Assembly: GCF_008806595.1 (NCBI RefSeq)
Contig: NZ_VZRB01000045.1
Location: 1 to 47,393, forward strand
Direction of reading: 5' to 3'
Source: Streptomyces luteolifulvus
GTDB taxonomy: Bacteria > Actinomycetota > Actinomycetes > Streptomycetales > Streptomycetaceae
DNA: 47,393 nucleotides
Part shown: in pieces, positions 40,820-47,393 of the stretch
Layout: each line of letters starts with the position of its first letter
Numbering within the stretch: the stretch's first letter is position 1
The notes under the pieces: generated by a model
Told to the model about the DNA's origin: nothing
Database searches by the model: none
Seen by the model: only the letters and a program-made list of their open reading frames with translations
Position numbers and translations under genes: made by a program

Positions 40820-42529
40820 TCACCTCGGCGAGGAGAGGGTCCCGAAGTAGTCGGACAGGGCTGCTGCCGTGTCGGTGAGGGGGAAGCGCGCGCCGACGTA
40901 GCCGTCCGGGCGCACCACGAATCCGGTCGAGCCGTCGGGGCCGTAGAGCCGGGCGAACTCTCCGGCGGCGTCCCGGTATGCGGGGACGGCCAGGGTGTCG
41001 GCGGCCTGGAGCGAGGCCTCGCGGGCGAGGAGGGCGATGGTCTGGACGTCGGGTCCGGGTGGACGGTCGGTAGTACCCGTGCTGTGGTTGGACGCAGGCG
41101 GCGACGCGGCAGCCGCGATGGCGGCCGCGGTCGTGTCGGCCGCCTTGGTGAGGTCGTCCAGGTGGGCCGCGTACAGGAGCAGCACGTGGCCCGTGCGGCC
41201 GCGCAGGACGTCCAGCAGGCGCAGTGGGTAGGCGGCCACGGGTGCGGTCAGCCCTGGGCAGTCCGGGGCCCGGTCGCCGGGCTGGGGTGCGTCGGACGGG
41301 CCGTACGGGCTGCCGGCGAGCGGGCCGCCCCGGTAGCCGACGAGGAGTTGGGCCTCGCGGAGCATCAGGGTCCGTGGGTCCTCGGGGTCGGTCTCGATGC
41401 CCTGCCGTGCATGCCGTACGGTCCGGCCGACCACCTCCTCGCCGACCGGGCGGCGCTCGGCGTCGTAGCTGGCCAGCAGGGCGGGCCCCGCCTCGCCCCG
41501 GATGACGAGGGCGAGCTTCCAGGCCAGGTTGCAGGCGTCCTGGATGCCGGTGTTCATGCCCTGGGCGCCGGTGGGCGGATGGATGTGGGCGGCGTCGCCC
41601 GCGACGAAGACGCGCCCCTTGGCGTAGCGGTCGACGATGCGGTGGCTGATGCGGAAGACGGAGGACCAGCGCAGCTGGGAGACGGTGGCCGGCTTGGGGG
41701 AGAGGCGGTCCACCACGGCCTGGATGTGGGCCAGTTCCGGGGCGCGCAGGCCCTCCAGGCCGTGCGCCACGCCGTCGCCCTGCTCAGGCCGTGTGCCTGC
41801 CTCCCGCGTGGAGAGTTCGGGCGGGACCAGCATCGACATGCGGTAGCGGCCCGTGCCGGGCAACGGGATGCAGACCAGTATGTCGTCCGTGGATCCGTCG
41901 TCGGCGAGATGGCTCGACCGCAGGCCGTACCCGGGCGGCACGTCCCAATCGGTCTCGACGTCGCCCAGCATGTACTCCTCGGGGAAGGCCGAACCCTCGT
42001 AGGTGAGACCCAGCCGCTTGCGGACGATGCTGTGCGCTCCGTCGCAGCCGATCAGATAGCCGGCACGCAACTCCTCCTCGGTGCCGGAGGCGGTGCGCAG
42101 CTGGGCGGTGACCCCGTCGGCGTCCTGGGTGAACGACAGCAGCTCGGTGCCGCGTTCGACGAACGTGCCCAGGCCGGCGACGTACTCCTCGATGAGGCGC
42201 TCGGTCTCGTACTGCGGCAGCGCGGCGAATTCGTACGGCACCTCGGGCGGCAGCGTGAGATCGATCCGTGCCTTTTCCTTGCCGTTGACGTAGATCAGCT
42301 GGCCGCGCAGCACACTCGCTGCCTCCAGGACTGTTCGGGCCAGGCCCATGCGGTCCCAGATCTCCAGGGTGCGCGGCTGGATGCCGACCGCCTTCGCGTA
42401 CGGGAGGCGGGCCGGCAGCCGGTCGACGAGACGGCAGCGCACTCTGTGCCGGCTCAGCTCGGCGGCCGCGCTCAGCCCTACCGGGCCGGCGCCTGCGATC
42501 AGTACGTCGGTTGTCGGGGTGTGAGCCAC
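40820..42529 (-). CDS. FAD-dependent aromatic monooxygenase
   Basis: Protein of 569 residues from GTG 42529, with GGGGAGG seven bases upstream; the open frame runs on to 42961 but lacks support. PheA/TfdB/MhpA-type hydroxylase: FAD dinucleotide site DVLIAGAGPVGLSAAAELSR, the DG motif LIGCDGAHSIVRKRLGL, and RVFVAGDAAHIHPPTGAQGM with NTGIQDACNLAWKL. A C-terminal thioredoxin-like domain (about 420-569) follows. These enzymes hydroxylate aromatic rings or inactivate polyketide and rifamycin-type drugs using NAD(P)H and O2. The substrate is unknown and no biosynthetic cluster is adjacent. Confidence 0.9.
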   Translation of the reverse strand: MAHTPTTDVLIAGAGPVGLSAAAELSRHRVRCRLVDRLPARLPYAKAVGIQPRTLEIWDRMGLARTVLEAASVLRGQLIYVNGKEKARIDLTLPPEVPYEFAALPQYETERLIEEYVAGLGTFVERGTELLSFTQDADGVTAQLRTASGTEEELRAGYLIGCDGAHSIVRKRLGLTYEGSAFPEEYMLGDVETDWDVPPGYGLRSSHLADDGSTDDILVCIPLPGTGRYRMSMLVPPELSTREAGTRPEQGDGVAHGLEGLRAPELAHIQAVVDRLSPKPATVSQLRWSSVFRISHRIVDRYAKGRVFVAGDAAHIHPPTGAQGMNTGIQDACNLAWKLALVIRGEAGPALLASYDAERRPVGEEVVGRTVRHARQGIETDPEDPRTLMLREAQLLVGYRGGPLAGSPYGPSDAPQPGDRAPDCPGLTAPVAAYPLRLLDVLRGRTGHVLLLYAAHLDDLTKAADTTAAAIAAAASPPASNHSTGTTDRPPGPDVQTIALLAREASLQAADTLAVPAYRDAAGEFARLYGPDGSTGFVVRPDGYVGARFPLTDTAAALSDYFGTLSSPR

Positions 42530-42675
42530 GGGTGTGCCTCCCCAGTGCTTGGCCCCCGGACCGGTCCCGTACTCCATAGTCACCCGGCGGCGGACGGGTC
42601 GCGAGCCGGGGCCGGGGACCGGGGGTTCCAGGCCCCGTAGCCAAGGGGGGTGTCCTACCAGGCGATGGACTGGGC

Positions 42676-42681
42676 TATGCT
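42676..42681 (+). promoter_or_regulatory. -10 box of the candidate structured RNA
   Basis: TATGCT fits the housekeeping -10 pattern. No good -35 element is seen at 17-18 bases upstream (TGTCCT at 42653-42658 is weak). The predicted start point, near 42688, coincides with the first base of the closing stem. Confidence 0.45.
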
Positions 42682-42687
42682 TGCCTT

Positions 42688-42835
42688 TCGAGCAGGCCAC
42701 CGAACTCCGGTTGGTCGGCCGTGCGTTGGTGGTCCAAGGAAAGACGTCCCGCTTCCTGCGGGGAGATGCAGGTGCAAGGCCTGCCCGGCGCTCGAGTTGC
42801 GGACCCCGCCCCCGATTTCTGTGAGGGTGGGGTCC
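42688..42835 (+). ncRNA. Candidate structured non-coding RNA ending in a terminator
   Basis: The 5' end TCGAGCAGGCC (42688-42698) pairs with GGCCTG (42778-42783) and CTCGA (42791-42795), an eleven-pair closing stem with a seven-base bulge. Inside are two hairpins: 42699-42715 (ACC, bulged G, AAC / GTTGGT) and 42748-42762 (CCCGC/GCGGG, TTCCT loop). A terminator follows. It is upstream of polX on the same strand, so it could be a leader or a free small RNA. Known 6S-like or riboswitch families could not be tested here. Confidence 0.55.
42801..42835 (+). terminator. Terminator of the candidate RNA
   Basis: GGACCCCGCCC (42801-42811) pairs with GGGTGGGGTCC (42825-42835) over eleven pairs, one a wobble, around a 13-base loop. 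GTTGTCGTTG follows, a weak U-rich tail. It is the strongest hairpin in the intergenic region. Confidence 0.7.
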
Positions 42836-42940
42836 GTTGTCGTTGGGGCCGCGAGGCGGTCCGGCCACAGCGCCCTCCCTTCGACCCTTCCGCGCCGATG
42901 TCACAGCCGCACATGGCACCGGAGGTCTGGGCCGCGATCG

Positions 42941-42994
42941 AACGCCGGCGGTCGTGCGCATGCCGGCGATCGTGCGAACGCCGACGATCGTGAC
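42941..42994. repeat. Three tandem 18-bp repeats
   Basis: Units at 42941-42958, 42959-42976 and 42977-42994 each contain a version of AACGCCGGCGGTCGTGCG with two to five changes. Each holds a near-palindromic core (GCCGGC or CGATCG). They lie 82-136 bases upstream of polX and could be binding sites. Confidence 0.65.
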
Positions 42995-43064
42995 CGCGAC
43001 CGGCTGTCCACCGCCGCTCCGTCCGTGCGGTCCCGGCCGCCGACCGAGAAGGCGGGCGGCGCCC

Positions 43065-43077
43065 TACCCTGGAAGTG
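43065..43077 (+). promoter_or_regulatory. polX -10 box and likely leaderless start
   Basis: TACCCT (43065-43070) fits a -10 box. Seven bases after it lies the G of the GTG at 43077, so the mRNA may begin at the start codon. No Shine-Dalgarno sequence is in reach. The -35 element is poor. Confidence 0.4.
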
Positions 43078-44840
43078 TGGCTCGGTCCAACGACGAGGTC
43101 GCCGCGCTGTTCCAGGAATACGCGGACCTGATCTCGATCACCGGAGGAGACGCGTTCAAAGCACGTGTCTACGAGAAGGCTGCCCGGTCGATCGGCGGCT
43201 ACCACGCCGATGCCTCCACGCTGGACGTCAAGGGACTCCAGCAGATACCCAATGTCGGCAAGTCGATCGCGGAGAAGATCGTCGAGTACTTCCGCACCGG
43301 CAGCGTGTCCGCCGTCGAGGAGCTCCGGGCGAGAATCCCCGCCGGGGTACGGCGGCTGACCGCCATCCCCACACTCGGCCCGCGGAAGGCTCTGACGGTG
43401 TACGAGGAACTGGGCATCTCCTCGATCGACGAGCTGGCCGACGCCATCCGCGCGGAGCGCCTGCGCGATCTGAAGGGCTTCGGGCCGAAGACGGAGGAGA
43501 ACATCCTCCACGGCATCGGCCTTCTCCAGGCCTCCGGCGACCGCGTCCTGCTCGACGTCGCCCTGGACCTCGCCGAGCGCATCGTCGCCGAGCTGTCCGA
43601 GGTGACCGGCTGTCGCCGGTGCGCGTACGCCGGATCGCTGCGCCGTTTCCGCGAGACGATCGGCGACATCGACATCCTCACCGCCGCGGAGGACTCGGCA
43701 CCGCTCATGCAGGCGTTCACCGAGCTGCCGTACGTCACGGAGGTCGTCGCGCGCGGCCGGACCAAGACGTCCGTGCGCACCACCGAGGGCCTGGCGGTCG
43801 ATCTGCGGGTCGTGCCGCCGGACTCCTGGGGCGCGGCACTGCAGTACTTCACCGGCTCCAAGGCGCACAACATCCGCACCCGCGAGCTGGCCGTGCACAA
43901 GGGCTTCAAGCTCTCCGAGTACGGGCTGTTCGACGTCGAGAGCGGCGAGAAGATCGTCTCGGAGACCGAGGAGGAGGTGTACGCCCGTCTCGGCCTGCCG
44001 TGGATCCCGCCGACCCTGCGCGAGGACCGCGGGGAGATCGAGGCCGGGCTGCACGACGAGCTGCCCGACCTGGTCCTCGAGGCGGACATCCGGGGCGACC
44101 TGCACACGCACACCGACCTCACCGACGGCCTCGCCCCGCTGGAGGAGATGGTCCAGGCGGCCGCCGATCGCGGTTACGCCTACTTCGCGGTCACCGATCA
44201 CGGGCCGAACCTGTACATGCAGCGGATGACCGACGAGCGGATGCTGGAACAGCGTGATCACGTACGGGAACTCGACCGCACGTACGGCAAGCGGGGCCGG
44301 CGGGGCGGCATGCGGCTGCTGCACGGCGCCGAGCTGAACATCGACCCGGACGGAGAGGTGGACTGGCCGGAGGAGTTCCTGGACGGCTTCGACCTGTGCG
44401 TGGCCTCGGTGCATTCGCACTTCAACCAGGGGCGCGCGGAGATGACCCGCCGGATCGTACGGGCCTGCGAGAACCCGTACGTCAACATCATCGGCCACCC
44501 CACCACCCGCCTCCTCGGCAAGCGTCCGGGCATCGACGCCGACCTCGACGAGATCTTCGCCGCCTGCGCGCGAACGGGTACCGCCCTGGAGGTCAACGCC
44601 CATCCGGACCGGCTCGACCTGCGCGACGAGGACATCCTGCGGGCCAGACGGCACGGGGTGAAGTTCGCGATCGACAGCGACGCCCATGCCACCCTGCACC
44701 TGGCCGGCATGCGCTACGGCGTGGGGACGGCGCAGCGCGGCTGGCTGACCAAGGACGACGTGATCAACACCTGGCCCGAGACCCGGCTGCGGCGCTTCCT
44801 GCGCAAAGGGACGCCCGGCCGGCGTGTGCCACCCCACTGA
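43077..44840 (+). CDS. polX: Family X DNA polymerase with PHP domain (PolX)
   Basis: Protein of 587 residues from GTG 43077. Order: N-terminal 8-kDa-like HhH region (EYADLISITGGDAFKARVYE, IPNVGKSIAEKIVEYF), second HhH (IPTLGPRKALTVYEELGI), nucleotidyltransferase palm with GSLRRFRETIGDIDILTA (metal Asp pair) and AVDLRVVPPDSWGAALQYFT, then a PHP phosphoesterase domain (DIRGDLHTHTDLTDGL, VTDHGPN, HGAELNIDPDG, SVHSHF, GHPTTR, DSDAHA). Bacterial PolX fills short gaps in repair; the PHP domain gives 3'-5' exonuclease or AP-site processing. A CBS gene follows 20 bases after the stop. Confidence 0.95.
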   Translation: MARSNDEVAALFQEYADLISITGGDAFKARVYEKAARSIGGYHADASTLDVKGLQQIPNVGKSIAEKIVEYFRTGSVSAVEELRARIPAGVRRLTAIPTLGPRKALTVYEELGISSIDELADAIRAERLRDLKGFGPKTEENILHGIGLLQASGDRVLLDVALDLAERIVAELSEVTGCRRCAYAGSLRRFRETIGDIDILTAAEDSAPLMQAFTELPYVTEVVARGRTKTSVRTTEGLAVDLRVVPPDSWGAALQYFTGSKAHNIRTRELAVHKGFKLSEYGLFDVESGEKIVSETEEEVYARLGLPWIPPTLREDRGEIEAGLHDELPDLVLEADIRGDLHTHTDLTDGLAPLEEMVQAAADRGYAYFAVTDHGPNLYMQRMTDERMLEQRDHVRELDRTYGKRGRRGGMRLLHGAELNIDPDGEVDWPEEFLDGFDLCVASVHSHFNQGRAEMTRRIVRACENPYVNIIGHPTTRLLGKRPGIDADLDEIFAACARTGTALEVNAHPDRLDLRDEDILRARRHGVKFAIDSDAHATLHLAGMRYGVGTAQRGWLTKDDVINTWPETRLRRFLRKGTPGRRVPPH

Positions 44841-44860
44841 TCCCGACCTGGGAGGCGTCC

Positions 44861-45286
44861 ATGACCCGACTGATACGTGACGTGATGTCGCCCGGCACGG
44901 CTGCCGTCGAGCCCATGACCACACTGGCGCGCGCGGCCCGTTTGATGCGCGAGCACGACATCGGTGACGTCCTGGTGGTGTACGACTGCGATCTGTTCGG
45001 TGTGCTCACCGACCGTGACATCGTGGTCCGGGCCGTCGCCGAGGGACTCGACCCCGACACCGCGACGGCGGGTTCCCTGTGCACGCGTCCGCCGGTGGTG
45101 ACGCTGTCGCCGGACGACACGACCGACCGTGCGGTGGAGCTGATGCGACAGTACGCGGTACGCCGGCTGCCGGTCGTCGAACGCGGTGGCTGCCCCGTCG
45201 GCATGGTGAGCCTGGGCGACCTCGCCACCACCGAGGACCCGCACTCCGCCCTGGCGGACATCAGCAAGGCCGCCGCGAACCACTGA
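44861..45286 (+). CDS. Two-CBS-domain protein
   Basis: Protein of 141 residues, ATG 44861 after GGGAGG. Two CBS motifs: VMSPGTAAVEPMTTLARAAR with DLFGVLTDRDIVVRAVAEGL, and SLCTRPPVVTLSPDDTTDRA with YAVRRLPVVERGGCPVGMVS, LGDLA. CBS pairs bind adenine nucleotides or similar ligands. Stand-alone forms like this are common in Streptomyces and often stress-linked, but the partner is unknown. It follows polX closely and may be co-transcribed. Confidence 0.9.
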   Translation: MTRLIRDVMSPGTAAVEPMTTLARAARLMREHDIGDVLVVYDCDLFGVLTDRDIVVRAVAEGLDPDTATAGSLCTRPPVVTLSPDDTTDRAVELMRQYAVRRLPVVERGGCPVGMVSLGDLATTEDPHSALADISKAAANH

Positions 45287-45303
45287 GCCGCCGACACAGG
45301 CTC

Positions 45304-45756
45304 TCAGCGCTGGTACAGCCCCACGAGCGTCCCACTGGCCATCTGCCGCTCGTCCACCGCCCGGTGCACCTGCTCGGCGCTCGGAGCGTCGGGCAGGACA
45401 CAGGGTTCCGTGAGGGCGTAGAGCCGGAAGACGTAGTGGTGCGCCTCGTCTCCCGGGGGTGGATGCGGTCCTCCCCAGCCCTCTCTGCCGTAGCCGTTGA
45501 CGAGCTCCGTGCCGCCGGGCGGGCGCTGACCTGGATCGACGCCGTCGCTGTGCGGATCGATGCCGACCACGACCCAGTGCATGAAGGTACCCGACGGCGC
45601 GTCGGGGTCCTCGCACAGCAGAACCAGTTCGGCCGCGTCGTCCGGAGCGCCGTTCCACGTCAGCGGAGGGGAGATGTTCTCTCCTTCCAACGCGTACCGG
45701 CGCGCGATGAACGATTGATCACTGAACGCGCTGCTCTTGAGATCGATGTCAGTCAT
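45304..45756 (-). CDS. PEBP (YbhB/YbcL) family protein
   Basis: Protein of 150 residues from ATG 45756 (AAGGGG further upstream); an in-frame ATG at 45789 is less likely. Family marks: LEGENISPPLTWNGAPDDAA, LVLLCEDPDAPSGTFMHWVV with the ligand-binding Asp-Pro-Asp and His, GYGREGWGGPHPPPGDEAHH and YVFRLYAL. PEBP proteins have a small anion pocket and are called Raf-kinase-inhibitor-like in bacteria; their bacterial role is unclear. It converges on the CBS gene and lies beside the right IS element. Confidence 0.92.
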   Translation of the reverse strand: MTDIDLKSSAFSDQSFIARRYALEGENISPPLTWNGAPDDAAELVLLCEDPDAPSGTFMHWVVVGIDPHSDGVDPGQRPPGGTELVNGYGREGWGGPHPPPGDEAHHYVFRLYALTEPCVLPDAPSAEQVHRAVDERQMASGTLVGLYQR

Positions 45757-45824
45757 GTGCCCCGGGGTACCCCTTGAGGGGCCTGACATGCGGCGTCGCC
45801 CGTCCCCGCGCCCTGGCTCGGGCT

Positions 45825-46810
45825 CTAGATGATCTATTCCAAGGGGTCAGTGATCGTAGGCGATCAGCGAGCGTAGGACGGTTTGTCCGGTCGCGTCGTT
45901 GTGCCAGATCGCGGCGGTCAGCGCGAGGATGCGTTGCATGACGCGGGCTATGACACCTCCGGGTGTGCGCCCTCGGTGCCGTTCGAGGTCAAGCTGTCCC
46001 TTGAAGGTCTCGTTGATCGATTCGATGACCTGCCGCAGCGGCTTGAACAGGGCGGCACCAGGCCGTTCCCGTTCACCTTTACGGGCAGGCCGCAGCAACT
46101 GGACTCCATGCTCGGACAGTTCGCGTTCGAAACCACGGCCGAAGTAGTTCTTGTCGCCGATGAGAGTCTGTCGGGGGCGCTCTCGCAGAAGCTCGCATTC
46201 GGCGGCCAGGAGGTCAAGGGGGGTCTCGCGTTCGTCGGCCTTGGCCCCGGTCAGGACGAAGGCGATGGGCAGGCCCTGAAGGGTGCACACCAGGTGCAGG
46301 CGCAGGCCCCAGAAAAAGCGGCTGTGGCTGGCGCAGTAGCCGTATTCGGCCCAGCCTGCCAGGTCGGAGCGTTTGACGGTCTCGCGGGAGCGGCCGCATT
46401 CCACCGGGGTGGAGTCCACGACCCATACGTCGTCGCTCCACACCGAGGTGGTGGCGGCCAGGATCCGGTTGATGCTTCGCATCAGACCGGCGGCCTTGCG
46501 CAGCCGCTTGTTGTAGCCGGGCTGCTGGGGCAGGTAGGGGAAGAGGTGGCGCAGGTGGGCACGGGCATGGCGGAGCCATTTGGCCTCGGAGGTGAAGCCG
46601 AGTATGGCCTGCATCGTGGCGAGGGTGACCAGTTCGGCATCGCTCAGGCGGGGCGTAATGCCGACCGGCGGGCGCCACGGCGCCAGCCCAGGATGCTCCT
46701 TCAGCATGTCGTCGGTCGTCGCATAGAGTGCTGTCGCGAGGGTGTCCACGTCGTTCGTCACAAAACGATCTTGGACACCCTCGTTCTCGTCTCCGCAGGC
46801 ACCCCTTGGA
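45825..46810 (-). mobile_element. IS982-like insertion sequence, complete copy
   Basis: About 0.98 kb, within the usual size for IS982 elements. Inverted ends: TCCAAGGGGT (45838-45847) and ACCCCTTGGA (46801-46810). The 13 bases outside the left end (45825-45837) are shared with the element at 1-123, so the element may extend to 45825. It carries one transposase gene on the minus strand. No clear target duplication was found at the two ends. Confidence 0.8.
45847..46761 (-). CDS. IS982-family transposase
   Basis: Protein of 304 residues, starting at GTG 46761. Recognisable blocks are ITPRLSDAELVTLATMQAIL, FTSEAKWLRHARAHLRHLFP, DDVWVVDSTPVECGRSRETV (first catalytic Asp), ASHSRFFWGLRLHLVCTLQG, IGDKNYFGRGFERELSEHGV (second Asp) and ESINETFKGQLDLERHRGRT (Glu). 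The frame is uninterrupted, so the enzyme may be functional. The open frame continues to 47007 but the extra part overlaps the next gene. It is the right-hand relative of the fragment at 1-101, on the opposite strand. Confidence 0.9.
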   Translation of the reverse strand: MTNDVDTLATALYATTDDMLKEHPGLAPWRPPVGITPRLSDAELVTLATMQAILGFTSEAKWLRHARAHLRHLFPYLPQQPGYNKRLRKAAGLMRSINRILAATTSVWSDDVWVVDSTPVECGRSRETVKRSDLAGWAEYGYCASHSRFFWGLRLHLVCTLQGLPIAFVLTGAKADERETPLDLLAAECELLRERPRQTLIGDKNYFGRGFERELSEHGVQLLRPARKGERERPGAALFKPLRQVIESINETFKGQLDLERHRGRTPGGVIARVMQRILALTAAIWHNDATGQTVLRSLIAYDH

Positions 46811-46831
46811 CCACACCACCAGGAGGAACCA

Positions 46832-47221
46832 GTGTCATACCCGCAACTGCTCACCCCCGAGGAGAGGCTCGCCGACGCGAAGAAGCAGCTGAGCCTCCCG
46901 CGTATCGTCGTGATCTGCGGCTCCACCCGCTTCATGACCGAGATGAACGAGGCAGATCTGCGGGAGACCAAAGCCGGAAAGATTGTCGTCAAACCGGGCT
47001 GTGACATGAAGTCGCCGCACGAACTTTGGTCCGATCCTGTCGAGGCCGAGGCGCTGAAGGTTCGACTCGACGATCTGCACCGGGCGAAGATCCGGCTCGC
47101 TGATGAGGTGCTCGTAGTCGGCGACTACATCGGAGACAGCACCCGAGCCGAAATCGCCTACGCCCGGTCGCTGGGCAAGCCCGTGCGGTTCACGCACCCC
47201 GAAGTCGACCCTGACGCCTAA
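46832..47221 (+). CDS. Nucleoside 2-deoxyribosyltransferase-like protein
   Basis: Protein of 129 residues from GTG 46832 with an excellent AGGAGG seven to eleven bases upstream. The fold is indicated by IVVICGSTRFMTEMNEADLR, LDDLHRAKIRLADEVLVVGD and YIGDSTRAEIAYARSLGKPV, like nucleoside 2-deoxyribosyltransferase and related phage and plasmid proteins that cleave or exchange nucleosides. The true substrate is unknown. The IS end is only 21 bases upstream, so its original promoter may have been replaced. Converges with the partial gene at 47218. Confidence 0.8.
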   Translation: MSYPQLLTPEERLADAKKQLSLPRIVVICGSTRFMTEMNEADLRETKAGKIVVKPGCDMKSPHELWSDPVEAEALKVRLDDLHRAKIRLADEVLVVGDYIGDSTRAEIAYARSLGKPVRFTHPEVDPDA

Positions 47222-47393
47222 TGGGACTTGCCGGGGCGTAGAGACTCGGTGCCGTAGCCGCCAGCATAGTCGTGCGCGCGGCACCACTGCGCCGCGGTCT
47301 CCTCGCCCCTGGGAACCTCACGGATCACACGGCGGACCGCGGAGATGATCTGGGTGACGGTATCCTGGGTGGCCACCGCGTCATCGAGGACGG
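47218..47393 (-). CDS. Partial gene at window edge, possibly transposase-related
   Basis: The last 57 codons of a minus-strand gene, with coding-like codon use. It reads VLDDAVATQDTVTQIISAVR, then RVIREVPRGEETAAQWCRAH, DYAGGYGTESLRPGKSH, stop TAG at 47218-47220, overlapping the stop of the upstream gene by four bases. The first part resembles ends of some actinobacterial transposases as I recall them, but this is weak. The start lies outside the window. Confidence 0.5.
   Translation of the reverse strand, partial: VLDDAVATQDTVTQIISAVRRVIREVPRGEETAAQWCRAHDYAGGYGTESLRPGKSH

Larger units (their letters stand above)
42530..43076. other. 547-bp intergenic region with structured RNA and tandem repeats
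   Basis: This gap lies between the divergent monooxygenase and polX genes. It holds a candidate RNA with promoter and terminator (42676-42835), three 18-bp tandem repeats (42941-42994) and the polX promoter. The polX frame is open upstream to 42837 but that part looks non-coding. Confidence 0.6.

Noticed and set aside
40728..40835. Small minus-strand frame between vWA and monooxygenase genes
   Set aside because: About 30 codons, no ribosome site, and it overlaps a hairpin; too little to support a gene.
42530..42961. N-terminal extension of the monooxygenase
   Set aside because: The GTG at 42529 has a strong ribosome site and puts the FAD motif near the N-terminus; the extension is low-complexity and lies opposite the candidate RNA.
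42837..43076. N-terminal extension of PolX by 80 codons
   Set aside because: In frame and open, but Arg/Pro-rich with a repeat and no domain; PolX proteins begin near the HhH region. Kept only as an alternative.
1..47393. tRNA, rRNA or CRISPR arrays
   Set aside because: No T-loop-like GGTTCRA context in a foldable setting, no rRNA signatures and no regularly spaced repeats were found by eye.

Overview
The window is very GC-rich, its codons almost always end in G or C, and it carries gene families typical of the genus: XRE/DUF397 pairs, several SpoIIE-type phosphatases, a STAS-ANTAR protein, DUF5133, a TgmA/TgmB RiPP pair and DUF2071. It is very probably a Streptomyces chromosome segment or a close relative. 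The species cannot be read from the sequence.

Layout. 1-123 is the tail of an IS982-like element. 163-4642 holds a DUF397/XRE regulator pair, small conserved proteins, an ATP-grasp RiPP (graspetide) pair tgmA-tgmB and a DUF1232 protein. 4865-7708 has an uncharacterised coiled-coil protein and the ferredoxin reductase fprA, which has an iron-box-like palindrome upstream. 7894-14729 is a signalling block: two multidomain SpoIIE phosphatases, a STAS-ANTAR protein and a divergent, apparently leaderless winged-helix regulator. 14757-18094 holds exported proteins (a class F sortase with a surface protein, a secreted protein, a lipoprotein) and a DEDDh exonuclease. 18431-23227 holds a CYTH-CHAD protein, a MarR regulator divergent from a PLP decarboxylase, a methyltransferase and a small protein. 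23242-33002 has two receptor kinases (one translationally coupled to a membrane protein with a similar ectodomain), DUF2071, IclR, a membrane SpoIIE phosphatase followed by a gene remnant, a cysteine-desulfurase-like enzyme and a membrane Mrr-type nuclease. 33063-40725 holds an NAD+-dependent DNA ligase, a possible nucleoid protein and a three-gene cluster of unknown protein, MoxR-type AAA+ ATPase and HExxH-vWA protein. 40820-45756 has an FAD monooxygenase, a candidate structured RNA with terminator, PolX, a CBS protein and a PEBP protein. 45825-47393 is a complete IS982-like element in the opposite orientation to the left one, a nucleoside-deoxyribosyltransferase-like gene and the end of another gene.

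Themes. Partner-switching and Ser/Thr signalling dominate (three SpoIIE phosphatases, one carrying its own kinase domain, a STAS-ANTAR target, two receptor kinases). DNA-maintenance functions are scattered (LigA, PolX, Mrr-type nuclease, exonuclease, nucleoid-like protein). The best leads for undescribed biology are the 36.6-40.7 kb AAA+/vWA cluster, the structured RNA at 42.69-42.84 kb, the tgmAB pair without a visible methyltransferase, and the kinase/co-receptor pair at 23.2-25.6 kb. All functional calls are from reading motifs; no database search was run.
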